A DNA stretch of 64,000 nt from Catenovulum adriaticum (GCF_026725475.1 NZ_CP109965.1:806001-870000), one strand, 5' to 3'; shown: positions 9,452 to 24,803, numbered from the stretch's first letter. Program-made: numbers and translations. Notes: generated from the letters alone by a model not told the origin.

Positions 9452-11755
9452 TTGAGCAAATTCATCTTATTGCTGCAAAACTTTATTTTTCGTCAACGTT
9501 TATGGGTGATCAGCATTTTTGCTGTATTGACTCTAATTTTTGCTTACTCTGCAAGTCAAATTAAATTAGATGCGGCGTTTACAAAAAACATCCCGCTTAA
9601 GCATCCTTATATGCAAACTTACCTTCAATATGCGGATGATTTTGGCGGTGCAAACCGCGTGTTAATTTCACTTTGTGATGAGTCCGGCAATATTTATAAC
9701 GCAGGCTTTTTTGATAAACTAAAAAAAATTCATGATCAGTTATTTTTTATTCCTGGGGTCAACCGTTCTCAAGTTTTATCTTTGTTCTCCCCCAGTATCC
9801 GTTTTACCGAAATTGTTGAACAAGGGTTTACAGGTGGTCCTGTTATTCCTGCTAATTTTGTAAACGATAAGCAAGGTTTGCAGATAGTTAAGCGCAATGT
9901 TGAAAAATCTGGTCAGGTAGGTCGCTTAGTCTCTAATGATTATAGTTGTGCTATGGTGACAGCTTTGCTACTAGATTTTGATCCTTCCACAGAGCAGCCA
10001 ATTGATACGATTGGCTTTGCAAAACAACTTGAACAAGAAATTAGAGGAAAATACCAAACTCAACAACATAGTATCCATATTATCGGTTTTGCTAAAATGG
10101 TGGGGGATGTCGCTTCGGGGGCAAAAGAAGTCGTGATGTTTTTTGGCATTGCAATTTTAATTACTGCTTTATTAGTTTATTTCTTTTGTCATTCATTTAG
10201 ATTGATGCTATTTCCCGTTTGCTGCTCTGTGATTGCTATGGTGTGGAAACTTGGCATTCTTTCCTTACTTGGGTTTGGTTTAGATCCTATGTCAATCTTG
10301 TTGCCTTTTTTAATTTTTGCGATAGGTGTGAGCCACGGTGTTCAGATGATTAACGCTATTGGAAAAAATGTGGCTACAGGCTTATCAACACTGGATGCTG
10401 CAAAGCTAAGTTTTAATACGTTATTTTTAGCTGGGTTTGTTGCCCTGTTATCAGATTGCATCGGCTTTATTACTATATTAAGTATTGATATTGGCGTGAT
10501 TCAAGAATTAGCAATAGCGGCTTCTATTGGCGTTGGTGTTATTATTTTAACCAACTTATTACTGTTGCCCGTACTTGTTTCTTATATTAAATTTTCACCA
10601 CAATATTTAATGAAAGTAAACAAAAGTCGCAGCGCAAAACTTTGGCCTTATTTAATAAAGTTAACACATCATAAAAAAGCAATTAGCGTTGTTATGCTTG
10701 CCGTTATTGTGCTGATGTTCGGACTTGTTCAATCTCAGCAACTTAAGGTTGGTGATTTACATGCAGGCGCGCCAGCACTACATGAAGACGCACGTTATAA
10801 TCAGGATACATTTTTGATCACTGAGAAATTTGGTGTGGGTGTGGATATTTTATCTGTGATCGCAGAAACTGAGCCAGATGCGTGTACCGATTATCAGGTG
10901 ATGAAAAATATTGATGATTTTCAATGGCGGTTAACTCAGTTACCCGCTGTGCAATCAAGCATTAGTTTAACCAGTGTGACTAAAATAATTACCGCAGGTT
11001 ATAACGAAGGTAATCTTAAGTGGCAAGTTTTACCAAGAAATAGCGCCACATTAGCCCAATCTGTTTCGCGGGTTGAAACCAGTACGGGTTTGTTGAATAC
11101 GGATTGTAGCGCCATGCAAATTGTTTTGTATTTGACTGATCATAAAGCACAGACAATTGCACAAGTGATAGAAACGGTTAAACAAGAGCGAGAACACTAC
11201 CAGTTAGATAATTTGAAATTTAGTTTAGCGTCAGGTCCAGCAGGAGTGATGGCGGCAACTAACGAAGCAGTAAAAGCGGCTCAATTACCTATGATGCTTT
11301 ATGTTTATAGCGCTGTTTTCATTTTATGTTTATTAAGTTTTAAATCGCTGCGTGCAACGATTGCTGTGGTATTGCCTTTGTTTATTGTTTCTACATTAGC
11401 GCAAGCTTTAATGACTTATCTGCAAATTGGTTTAACGGTTTATACGCTGCCCGTGATTGCGTTGGGGGTTGGTATAGGGGTTGATTATGGCATTTATATT
11501 TTATCAACTATGAGTGCTAAGTTAAAACAAGGTATGTCGTTAAACCAAGCTTATTTCGAAGCTTTAAAAGAACGAGGCAGTGCGGTTATTTTTACAGGGT
11601 TAACATTGGCGATAGGGGTAAGCACTTGGTTATTATCTGCACTTAAATTTCAGGTAGACATGGGCATTTTACTAACCTTTATGTTTATCGTTAATATGCT
11701 TGCCGCGGTAATTATTTTACCTGCGTTATGCCGTTTATTTTGGTGGAAACGATAG
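9452..11755 (+). CDS. MMPL/RND superfamily transporter
   Basis: A 767-residue inner-membrane protein with the RND layout in two halves: one TM, a large periplasmic loop, then five TMs, repeated. The second half has the typical GVGIGVDYGIYIL TM4 motif with an aspartate; the first half has FAIGVSHGVQ instead, as in the COG1033 branch. Translation starts at TTG (9452), supported by AGAGG six bases upstream; no ATG lies near. It is the last gene of the DUF1302-DUF1329-YCF48 cluster and is followed by a strong terminator. By homology it exports a hydrophobic or lipid-like compound using the proton gradient; the substrate is unknown. Confidence 0.87.
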   Translation: MSKFILLLQNFIFRQRLWVISIFAVLTLIFAYSASQIKLDAAFTKNIPLKHPYMQTYLQYADDFGGANRVLISLCDESGNIYNAGFFDKLKKIHDQLFFIPGVNRSQVLSLFSPSIRFTEIVEQGFTGGPVIPANFVNDKQGLQIVKRNVEKSGQVGRLVSNDYSCAMVTALLLDFDPSTEQPIDTIGFAKQLEQEIRGKYQTQQHSIHIIGFAKMVGDVASGAKEVVMFFGIAILITALLVYFFCHSFRLMLFPVCCSVIAMVWKLGILSLLGFGLDPMSILLPFLIFAIGVSHGVQMINAIGKNVATGLSTLDAAKLSFNTLFLAGFVALLSDCIGFITILSIDIGVIQELAIAASIGVGVIILTNLLLLPVLVSYIKFSPQYLMKVNKSRSAKLWPYLIKLTHHKKAISVVMLAVIVLMFGLVQSQQLKVGDLHAGAPALHEDARYNQDTFLITEKFGVGVDILSVIAETEPDACTDYQVMKNIDDFQWRLTQLPAVQSSISLTSVTKIITAGYNEGNLKWQVLPRNSATLAQSVSRVETSTGLLNTDCSAMQIVLYLTDHKAQTIAQVIETVKQEREHYQLDNLKFSLASGPAGVMAATNEAVKAAQLPMMLYVYSAVFILCLLSFKSLRATIAVVLPLFIVSTLAQALMTYLQIGLTVYTLPVIALGVGIGVDYGIYILSTMSAKLKQGMSLNQAYFEALKERGSAVIFTGLTLAIGVSTWLLSALKFQVDMGILLTFMFIVNMLAAVIILPALCRLFWWKR

Positions 11756-11835
11756 TTATATGACGTTATATGATGCAAAACGGCTGGCGATTAAAGTTGG
11801 TATTGTATTGGCTTGAATTGATTTAACAGGTTAAT

Positions 11836-11877
11836 AAAAAGCCGAATTAATAAATAAAAATATTAATTCGGCTTTTT
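11836..11877. terminator. Bidirectional intrinsic terminator
   Basis: A perfect 17-bp stem: AAAAAGCCGAATTAATA (11836-11852) with TATTAATTCGGCTTTTT (11861-11877) and an 8-base loop. T-runs flank it on both strands. It separates the convergent MMPL and sppA genes. Confidence 0.92.
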
Positions 11878-11900
11878 ATTATTAAAGATAGAATGACTAC

Positions 11901-13760
11901 TTATTCGATCTTACAAGGTACACACCAAGCGTAATGTCCTTTAGGATCATTCCATTTATTTAATGTGTGGTATTCAGCAATTACTTGATTGATTTGTTTT
12001 TGTAGCTGGGTATTAATTTGTGTCGTTTGCTCATGACCTAACCAGCTACTCGCTTGACCAAATATCTCTTTTACTAATTGTTGCTGAGGCGTTAGATCCT
12101 GCTCTATGGTTAATGTTGAGTAATCCCCATCAAGCCCTGCGTGTTCGGCAGCAGATTTCACTGCCTGAGCTAGATTGCCCAACTTATCTACCAAACCTAA
12201 CTCAAGCGCTTGCTCACCTGTCCATACTCGGCCTTGAGCTATTTTGTTTGCATCTTCAATTGTCATATTCCTATGTTCAGATACCAGTTGTAAAAACCTT
12301 TGATAAGCTCTTTCAGTACTTTTTTGCAGTATATCGCCCACTTTTTCATCTAAAGAAATAGTTGGCGTTAATGGCGGCCATTCTGTTGTTTTAACACCAT
12401 CAGTATGAACACCTAAGTAATCAAGTGTATTTTCGAATGTCATAAACATACCAAATACTCCAATTGAACCAGTAATAGTTGCCGGGTGAGCCCAAATTTC
12501 ATCGGCACTGCTTGCTATCCAGTAGCCACCCGATGCGGCTGTTGAACTCATTGACGCTATGACAGGTTTATTTGCTGCTTGTAATAAATCTATTTCACGG
12601 CGAATGATTTCACTAGCAAAAGCGCTGCCACCTGGGCTATCTATCCGTAAAACGACAGCTTTAACCTGATCGTTTAAACGTGCTTTTTCCAATAGCTTTG
12701 CGGTACTATCGCCACCGATTGAGCCGGGAAGTTGTTTTCCATCATATATATTGCCTGCGGCTACAATAATGGCAACTTGCGATTGTGAGCCTAAGTTAAT
12801 TTTTGGTTTTTTTATAACGCTTAAGTATTGTTCAAAATTAACTTTATTGTAGCTGCGCTTGTTATCTTTCCAACCGACAATATTGGCAATGGTTTGTTCT
12901 ACTTCTTCACGGTTTTTTAAGCTATCGACCCAATGATTATTGAGAGCATATTGCGCGAAATCATAGTTAGACTCTTCAAATTTATTACGAAATACGTCTA
13001 ACTCTTCGTCAAAATTATTAATGTCGATATCTCGGCGTTTAGCAACATCCGTTTTATAAATATGCCAAAGTCGTGATAACCAGTCTTTACTTGCGGTTTT
13101 GGCGGCTTCACTCATATCGTCTCGAATATAAGGTTCAACGAATGATTTATAGGTGCCAACTCTAAAAATATGAGTTGATACTTTTAGCTTTTCTAGTGCA
13201 GATTTGTAATATAGTTGGTAATTACTAAATCCATCTAATAGCACAAAGCCCATTGGATGCAGGATTATTTCATCGGCGTAACTGGCTAAAAAATATTGTG
13301 ATTTAGTATAATAATCACCAATGGCATAAACGGGTTTGCCGGTTGCTTTAAACTGATTAAGCTTGTCACCAATAGCTTCAAGTTTATTTAAACCTGCACC
13401 TGTCATATTTTTTAGGTCTAATACGATGGCTTTAATGCGGCTGTCTGTTTTTGCAGCATCTAGGGTATTTAAAACATCAGATAATAACGTTTCAGCAGGC
13501 TGATTCGGGGAACCAGAAGCTTGCATCATAATATTATCGATAGGGTTAACCGTTTGCTTTTGCTCTACAATATTGCCGGATAAATCTAAAAGCAGAGCTG
13601 TTTTATCCGGCACGGTGAATGTTTGCTTATCTGTGCTGATAACCACAATGATAACGGCAATAACACCAAAAAAAAGTAAATTTAATAATAGCTTTCGAGT
13701 AAAGTTAATACTCCCCCAAAGTGCTGAAAATAATCTAGAAACACCATTTTTTGTTGACAT
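11901..13760 (-). CDS. sppA: Signal peptide peptidase SppA (protease IV), 67 kDa type
   Basis: This 619-residue inner-membrane serine protease degrades cleaved signal peptides. It is the long, double-domain form like that of E. coli. The N-terminal anchor is around residues 22-43. The catalytic dyad is visible: Lys205 in GTYKSFVEPY and Ser410 in TAASGGYW, close to the E. coli Lys209/Ser409 pair. The C-terminal domain also carries VVLRIDSPGGSA. The gene ends 24 bp from the shared terminator and appears monocistronic. Confidence 0.95.
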   Translation of the reverse strand: MSTKNGVSRLFSALWGSINFTRKLLLNLLFFGVIAVIIVVISTDKQTFTVPDKTALLLDLSGNIVEQKQTVNPIDNIMMQASGSPNQPAETLLSDVLNTLDAAKTDSRIKAIVLDLKNMTGAGLNKLEAIGDKLNQFKATGKPVYAIGDYYTKSQYFLASYADEIILHPMGFVLLDGFSNYQLYYKSALEKLKVSTHIFRVGTYKSFVEPYIRDDMSEAAKTASKDWLSRLWHIYKTDVAKRRDIDINNFDEELDVFRNKFEESNYDFAQYALNNHWVDSLKNREEVEQTIANIVGWKDNKRSYNKVNFEQYLSVIKKPKINLGSQSQVAIIVAAGNIYDGKQLPGSIGGDSTAKLLEKARLNDQVKAVVLRIDSPGGSAFASEIIRREIDLLQAANKPVIASMSSTAASGGYWIASSADEIWAHPATITGSIGVFGMFMTFENTLDYLGVHTDGVKTTEWPPLTPTISLDEKVGDILQKSTERAYQRFLQLVSEHRNMTIEDANKIAQGRVWTGEQALELGLVDKLGNLAQAVKSAAEHAGLDGDYSTLTIEQDLTPQQQLVKEIFGQASSWLGHEQTTQINTQLQKQINQVIAEYHTLNKWNDPKGHYAWCVPCKIE

Positions 13761-13906
13761 AATAATCCAGTCGGTTGGTAAATTTTTTTATATGTTAACG
13801 TGTGTAATTTTAAAGTGGTAGTTTTTTGCCAAGAGAGATCTAAATTAAGCGATTGTTTAAATAGAGGACTGATTTTTTTGCATACGATATACTGCAATTC
13901 ATTTTA

Positions 13907-15136
13907 ATGGGTTTATTAAGGTTGCTTATTTTGCAGTTAAATTGGAAGCAAATTAAAAAGTATCATGCGTTGACTTTAGTTCGGCTCATCTTTAGTTTTT
14001 CGTGTTTATTGGTATTTTGGGTATTTTCGATAACCGCTTTTGAAAGTTATTTGGTAGTGGGGCTTTACTGTCTTAGCCATGCTTATTTGACGATAAAAAA
14101 TACATCATTTAGCTTATTGCTTTCTCATTTTGTCGATTTAATTGGGTTTAGCATTTTGCTTTATTTGCATGGTAGTGCAATGAATGGAGCTATTTCTATT
14201 TTATATATTCCCATAGTATCCGCTTCTTTGTTATTAAAATGGCGACATGCTTGGCTTATATCAATGCTTGCCATCGCTTTTTATAGTGGGTTAATTTGGC
14301 AAGTGACTTCAGGTACACACCATCATATGATGGGAGCCCATTTACAAGGTATGTGGTTTACTTTTGTATTATCAGCAGTAGCTATGACTTGGTTTATGTC
14401 TGCACAGCGCTCAAGGTTAATTCGTCAAAGCCATGAAATCTCGGAATTAAAAGAGCAACAAATGAGAGATGAGCAAATTTTAGCGGTAGCTACTTATTCT
14501 GCTAATACTGCTCACCAGCTTTCAACGCCCTTGTCGACGTTGGGTATGCTAATTGACGAACTTTCATTATTTAATAAAGAGTCTGAAATACCTGCCGATT
14601 TACAACACCAATTATCAGAACAGGTGTCGTTTTGCCAGACAATCGTTAAAAATATAGCTAAGCAAGCTAAGTTAAATACGCCCAACCGGTGCCAGGCAAA
14701 ACAGTTTGTTGAAAAGATTACTCAATTTTGGTGGAATCGACGTAATGAAATCGAATTAAACACGCAATTTGAACTGAGTTTAGATAATGTTGAAATTATG
14801 ACCGACTTAAACTTAGAAATGGCGATCTCTAATTTATTAGATAATGCGGCTGATTCCAGTTTAGCTCGCCAGTCCAACCAAATTGAGCTGTCATCAAAAG
14901 TCGAACAAGATAAACTTATTATTCAAATTCAAGATTATGGAGACGGCTTTGATTTACAACGTATGGCGAATTTAGGTTTAAAGTCTACATCAGAAAAAGC
15001 ATCTGGAATGGGAATTGGGCTTATTTTAGCAAACGCAGCAATAGAGCGCAGCCAAGGGGAAATTGTTTTGGTTAACAATGAACGCGGCGCACTAACCATT
15101 ATTAATTTACCATTACTTAGTAATACCATTGGATAA
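13907..15136 (+). CDS. RegB/PrrB-like membrane sensor histidine kinase
   Basis: A 409-residue kinase with about six N-terminal membrane segments (residues 25-165). The H-box is AHQLSTPLSTL (His203). Cys243 in SEQVSFCQTIV matches the position of the redox cysteine region of RegB. An N-box (LLDNAADS), G1 (DYGDGF) and G2 (GMGIGLILANAA) follow. RegB homologues sense redox state or quinones and phosphorylate the RegA/PrrA regulator, and the next gene, 18 bp downstream, encodes just such a regulator. Global respiratory control is therefore likely. The characteristic HELGTPL H-box is here HQLSTPL, so the assignment is to the family rather than to RegB itself. Confidence 0.85.
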   Translation: MGLLRLLILQLNWKQIKKYHALTLVRLIFSFSCLLVFWVFSITAFESYLVVGLYCLSHAYLTIKNTSFSLLLSHFVDLIGFSILLYLHGSAMNGAISILYIPIVSASLLLKWRHAWLISMLAIAFYSGLIWQVTSGTHHHMMGAHLQGMWFTFVLSAVAMTWFMSAQRSRLIRQSHEISELKEQQMRDEQILAVATYSANTAHQLSTPLSTLGMLIDELSLFNKESEIPADLQHQLSEQVSFCQTIVKNIAKQAKLNTPNRCQAKQFVEKITQFWWNRRNEIELNTQFELSLDNVEIMTDLNLEMAISNLLDNAADSSLARQSNQIELSSKVEQDKLIIQIQDYGDGFDLQRMANLGLKSTSEKASGMGIGLILANAAIERSQGEIVLVNNERGALTIINLPLLSNTIG

Positions 15137-15154
15137 AAGATAGGTTGAGTTTAA

Positions 15155-15712
15155 ATGAGTTATGAAGTCGTTCTGCTAGATGATGATCAAGTGTTTGCCC
15201 AGACGTTGCAACGACAATTTCAGCGCATGGATTGTACGGCTAATATTTTTCACGATACTGCTAGTTTGCTAGATACGTTAGATATGTTTTGTCCTCAACT
15301 TATTATTTTAGATTTGAATTTAGGTTCAAGTTCGAGCCTAGCGGCCATTCCTCCATTACGTTCTGCTTATCCTAATGCGATTATTTTAATGTTAACTGGT
15401 TATGGCAGTATTGCTACTTGTGTGAATGCGATAAAAGCGGGGGCGGATGATTATTTAACTAAGCCAGTTAGTTTTCAAACTTTATATGATAAAATTAAAT
15501 TGTTAATAGCAGAAAATTCGTCGAAGTCTGAACAGACTAGCATTAGCGAGCAAAACCCCACTTTAAAACCTATGTCAGCGTCTCAATTAGAGTGGGAGCA
15601 TATTCAAGCGGTCTTAAAAAGCAATCAGGGTAATATTTCACAAACAGCAAGAGTATTGAATATGCATCGCAGAACACTTCAGCGTAAGTTATATAAGCGG
15701 GCTCCAAGTTAA
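15155..15712 (+). CDS. RegA/PrrA-like response regulator
   Basis: This 185-residue protein has a receiver domain (residues 4-115) with the phospho-acceptor Asp53 in IILDLNLG, acidic pocket LLDDDQ and conserved Lys in DDYLTKPVSF. After a short linker comes a Fis-type helix-turn-helix at the C-terminus (NISQTARVLNMHRRTLQRKL). The lack of an AAA+ domain and the MHRRTLQRKL helix are the RegA/ActR/PrrA signature. It is co-transcribed with the sensor kinase. Expected targets are respiration and redox genes. None in this window shows an obvious site. Confidence 0.88.
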   Translation: MSYEVVLLDDDQVFAQTLQRQFQRMDCTANIFHDTASLLDTLDMFCPQLIILDLNLGSSSSLAAIPPLRSAYPNAIILMLTGYGSIATCVNAIKAGADDYLTKPVSFQTLYDKIKLLIAENSSKSEQTSISEQNPTLKPMSASQLEWEHIQAVLKSNQGNISQTARVLNMHRRTLQRKLYKRAPS

Positions 15713-15726
15713 TAAAGTCACGTAAA

Positions 15727-17472
15727 TTAATCAACGTTTGTTACTTTAGGAAGCGTAATTACATATTCCAATCCTTTGCCGATTTCACTGTTGACTTTTA
15801 TATCTCCTTTTAGTGTTTGAGTGACTAAATTGTAAACGATATGAGTGCCCAAACCACTACCACCTTGATTTTGCTTTGTTGTGTAAAAAGGAGCAAATAA
15901 CTTTGCTAGTGCAGCAGTATCCATGCCTTTACCATTATCTAGGTAATCAAGCTGAATTAAATCATGATTTAAATCTGTAATTCTAATATCTATTCTTCCA
16001 CCCGTAGAGCCTTCAAATCCATGAATGATGGAGTTCATGATTAAATTTGTTAATATTTGTGAGATAGCACCCGCAGGGCAGGACATCTTTATCTTAGCAT
16101 CGCAGTGAAATTGAATTTTTTGGTGAGTTTTTTTGAGTTTGGGTTTTAACGAGTTTATGACTTCTTGAACATAACTTCCAATCTCAATATCTCGTTTTGC
16201 ATCACTTGCCTGATCAACTGCTATTTGCTTGAAGCTATTTATGAGTTCAGAGGCTCTTTTTAAATTAGCATCAATTAAATTAATGCTTTCTGTTGAATCT
16301 TGCAAAAATCGGCCTAAAGAGTTAGACGTTAGTGTTTTATCTATGTAATTTTGGTTGATTACAGTGACTTGCTCAGACAAAAAACTGGCCGCAGTAATGC
16401 TTATTCCAATTGGTGTATTTACATCATGGGTGATGCCTGCAACCAATCCACCAAGGGTAGACATTTTTTCGGTTTCTAATAATTGTTTTTGCGCCGCTTT
16501 TAATTGCTGAACATAGGCTTCAAGTTCAGACTGTTTAACCAATAGCGCATGCTCAGCTTGTTTACGGGTTTCAATACCAATGGCTAATTCGTTTCTGCTT
16601 TCTTCTAGCTCTTTTTTTTGATTTTCTATATTTAATAAAACTCTGCTTAGATTAGATGTCTTTTTAGCTACTTGGTGTTCTAATAATAAATTTTGTTCAT
16701 CTAGCTTGGTATTGGCATCAAGTAAATTTTTATTTGCTGCATCCAAACATTCACTGTAAATGTGTAATTGGTCAATTAACTTGTTGTAGGCTTGTTGTAA
16801 AATGGTGAGCTCATTTTGCTCTTGCATGTCGATTGATAATTTGGATGCTTCTAATCGTTCAATATCAAAATTTTCAATTTGTTCTGTGAACTCATACAAA
16901 GGCTGACGCAATAAGCGCTTAAATGTAAATAATATAATTAAAAATAAACAAATCGTAATAAAGAAAGCTTTAAATAATAAAAATGTTACTGGAACGCTAA
17001 TCCTATCGAAAATAACTTGCCTAGATGAAAATAGACTAATATCTCCAACTAAAACGGGCTTACCTGAAAACTCAAACACTAAAACAGAAAGGTAGCCAAA
17101 TAAGCCTCTTGCATCTTTAGTCGTTAAGAGTTGAGCTTCGTCATAATTCACGTTTGATACACGGGGTTCAACATACTTCCCCAATTTGGTAATTATATTG
17201 CCGTTTTCATCTCTAAGGACAATGCCTTCTATAACAGGCATAGCAAGCAGTCCTTGGGTAATAGTTAATGACTGCTGTGAATTCAATTCCCAAATCGAGC
17301 GAGTTAAACTGCTACTGACCGTTTTTTGCAATACAACGAGCTCATCCTGTATGTGTTCTTTAGTTATATAGTACTCACTAATAATTTGTACTGCCGTAAT
17401 AATGACAGTTAAAGCGATATATATAGTTAAAACTTGAGTCAGTAGTTTTCGAGAGAGGCTAATCGCTTTCAT
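15727..17472 (-). CDS. Sensor histidine kinase with periplasmic domain and coiled coil
   Basis: A 581-residue kinase. An N-terminal TM (about 10-32) and a second TM (about 155-180) flank an extracytoplasmic sensor region. Next come a HAMP-like stretch and a long coiled coil (about 230-330, rich in E, Q, L and N). The H-box GITHDVNTPIG holds His349, and an ATPase domain follows with NLIMNSIIHGFEG, LDNGKGMD and GGSGLGTHIVYNL. No response-regulator gene adjoins it; the convergent RegA-like regulator ends 14 bp away but belongs to its own kinase. Its signal is unknown. Confidence 0.85.
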   Translation of the reverse strand: MKAISLSRKLLTQVLTIYIALTVIITAVQIISEYYITKEHIQDELVVLQKTVSSSLTRSIWELNSQQSLTITQGLLAMPVIEGIVLRDENGNIITKLGKYVEPRVSNVNYDEAQLLTTKDARGLFGYLSVLVFEFSGKPVLVGDISLFSSRQVIFDRISVPVTFLLFKAFFITICLFLIILFTFKRLLRQPLYEFTEQIENFDIERLEASKLSIDMQEQNELTILQQAYNKLIDQLHIYSECLDAANKNLLDANTKLDEQNLLLEHQVAKKTSNLSRVLLNIENQKKELEESRNELAIGIETRKQAEHALLVKQSELEAYVQQLKAAQKQLLETEKMSTLGGLVAGITHDVNTPIGISITAASFLSEQVTVINQNYIDKTLTSNSLGRFLQDSTESINLIDANLKRASELINSFKQIAVDQASDAKRDIEIGSYVQEVINSLKPKLKKTHQKIQFHCDAKIKMSCPAGAISQILTNLIMNSIIHGFEGSTGGRIDIRITDLNHDLIQLDYLDNGKGMDTAALAKLFAPFYTTKQNQGGSGLGTHIVYNLVTQTLKGDIKVNSEIGKGLEYVITLPKVTNVD

Positions 17473-17663
17473 AAATTCACGATAATAAATAAACTAGATT
17501 CAATAAATATAGTTTTACTTATATATATTGCCCATGATTTTTGTTCTTTGCTTTCTTTATTGCTCTATTTAACGGAAATTGTATTTAATATGAAGGTTAA
17601 ATAAGCATATTGAGTGTTAATTAAGCAAACAAACTTTAATTTCAAATAAATTCAAAAAAAGCG

Positions 17664-17691
17664 TTGACGGGGTTTAATTAGTCCCTATAAT
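17664..17691 (+). promoter_or_regulatory. rRNA operon 1 promoter P1
   Basis: TTGACG (17664-17669) and a perfect TATAAT (17686-17691) are 16 bp apart and followed by GCGCCCCC, a GC-rich discriminator expected of stringent control. An A-rich tract precedes the -35 box. The 17473-17660 stretch upstream is AT-rich with nothing else recognisable. Confidence 0.8.
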
Positions 17692-17812
17692 GCGCCCCCA
17701 ACAACGCAGCAACACGCAGATAAACATCAGCGAGTGAATGCGCAGCTCAATAGAGTTCAAACCGTTGAAAAGGCCTGTTTAACGTTAAATATCAATAACG
17801 AAAAATAAAGGC

Positions 17813-17840
17813 TTGACAACAAAAGAGGACAGCGTAGAAT
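17813..17840 (+). promoter_or_regulatory. rRNA operon 1 promoter P2
   Basis: TTGACA (17813-17818) and TAGAAT (17835-17840) with 16-bp spacing and a GCGCGGCCTC discriminator. It lies 149 bp after P1, the usual tandem arrangement for rrn operons. A boxA-like GTTCTTTAAAAAT follows at 17883, ahead of the 16S processing stem. Confidence 0.8.
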
Positions 17841-18015
17841 GCGCGGCCTCGCTTCGGTAAGAAGCAGCGGAATATCCGCAACGTTCTTTAAAAATTAGGT
17901 AACCTTATTTATCTGTGTGAGCACTGGCATAGATTTGATGAATGAACAATTTATCAATTTATTCAGGCTCACATGAAAATGTGATTTTGAGTTAATTGAG
18001 CAAGATTTAAAAACT

Positions 18016-19547
<1,532 letters not shown>

Positions 19548-19815
19548 CAAAAATTCATTAAACGTGCACAGTGTTCACACAGATAAATAAACGGTTATCA
19601 AATTTAAAGGCAAGCAAAAACCAAACCCAAGTGTTGGGGTGCAATAAACTGCATCAATGCTTCAGTTTGGTTTTTTTAACGGCAACGTTAACATCCAACG
19701 CTCTTTAACAATCTGGACAAGAAGTAATAAAGAAAAACGAATTCAATCAAGTTGAATTAGTATTCAAAGTAGCAAGCAGTCCTACGTACAATCTGGATAA
19801 ACATTCGGGTTGTAT
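19548..19815 (+). other. 16S-23S spacer of operon 1, no tRNA
   Basis: This short 268-nt spacer holds the 3' strand of the 16S processing stalk, a stem AACCAAAC / GTTTGGTT followed by seven Ts (about 19617-19677), and the boxA-like GCTCTTTAACAA before 23S. No tRNA is present. The stem ending in Ts looks like an intrinsic terminator, but inside an rRNA spacer antitermination should suppress it. Confidence 0.85.
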
Positions 19816-22697
<2,882 letters not shown>

Positions 22698-22828
22698 ACA
22701 ACGCCGAATGTTTATTAACATGACGTGAAGTGTGACTGCGCGAATGAATAAACAAACTTGATTGACTCTTTATTATGTATTGTCCTGATTGGTTAATTGA
22801 CTGAAAAGTGAATTAACAAACCGACTTA

Positions 22829-22946
22829 TGCCTGGCGGCCAAAGCATTGTGGCACCACCTGATTCCATTTCGAACTCAGAAGTGAAACACAATAGCGGCG
22901 ATGGTAGTGTGGGAGTTCCCATGTGAGAGTAGCACACTGCCAGGCT
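22829..22946 (+). rRNA. 5S ribosomal RNA, operon 1
   Basis: Starts TGCCTGGCGGCC and ends ACTGCCAGGCT, which pair to close the molecule; CGAACTCAGAAGTGAAAC in the middle is diagnostic. Downstream come hairpins TTATCC/GGATAA and GTCTAAAC/GTTTAGAC without a good T-tract, so termination before operon 2 may be incomplete. Confidence 0.96.
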
Positions 22947-23039
22947 CTTTATTTTATCCTTTAGGATAAGGTCTAAACAACGCATTTATGCAGTTTAGAC
23001 ATGCAGTACATCCTGTACATAAATAACTTTTTTGACAGG

Positions 23040-23069
23040 TTATTTTAAATAGATAACTATTTAAAATAA
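23040..23069. repeat. Perfect 13-bp AT-only palindrome upstream of rRNA operon 2
   Basis: TTATTTTAAATAG (23040-23052) and CTATTTAAAATAA (23057-23069) are perfect complements with loop ATAA. It ends 4 bp before the -35 box of operon 2, exactly where an UP element or Fis site would lie. A TTGACA at 23032-23037 just before it has only a poor -10 partner (AACTAT). Confidence 0.7.
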
Positions 23070-23073
23070 GTTG

Positions 23074-23101
23074 TTGACTTATTGAAATATAAGCGTATTA
23101 T
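23074..23101 (+). promoter_or_regulatory. rRNA operon 2 promoter
   Basis: TTGACT (23074-23079) and TATTAT (23096-23101), 16-bp spacing, then ACGCGCCTC. From TGTTCTTTAAAAATTAGG (23140) onward the leader is identical to operon 1, so the two operons share leader but not promoter. The whole gap between 5S of operon 1 and 16S of operon 2 is about 325 bp with no gene. Confidence 0.8.
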
Positions 23102-23271
23102 ACGCGCCTCGTTACAGCAGATTGCTGCTTTAACGACTGTTCTTTAAAAATTAGGTAACCTTATTTATCTGTGTGAGCACTGGCATAGATTTGATGAATG
23201 AACAATTTATCAATTTATTCAGGCTCACATGAAAATGTGATTTTGAGTTAATTGAGCAAGATTTAAAAACT

Positions 23272-24803
<1,532 letters not shown>

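Noticed and set aside
19617..19677. True transcription terminator in the first rRNA spacer
   Set aside because: It has a stem and T-run, but 23S and 5S follow in the same operon. It is more likely a processing structure or is bypassed by antitermination.
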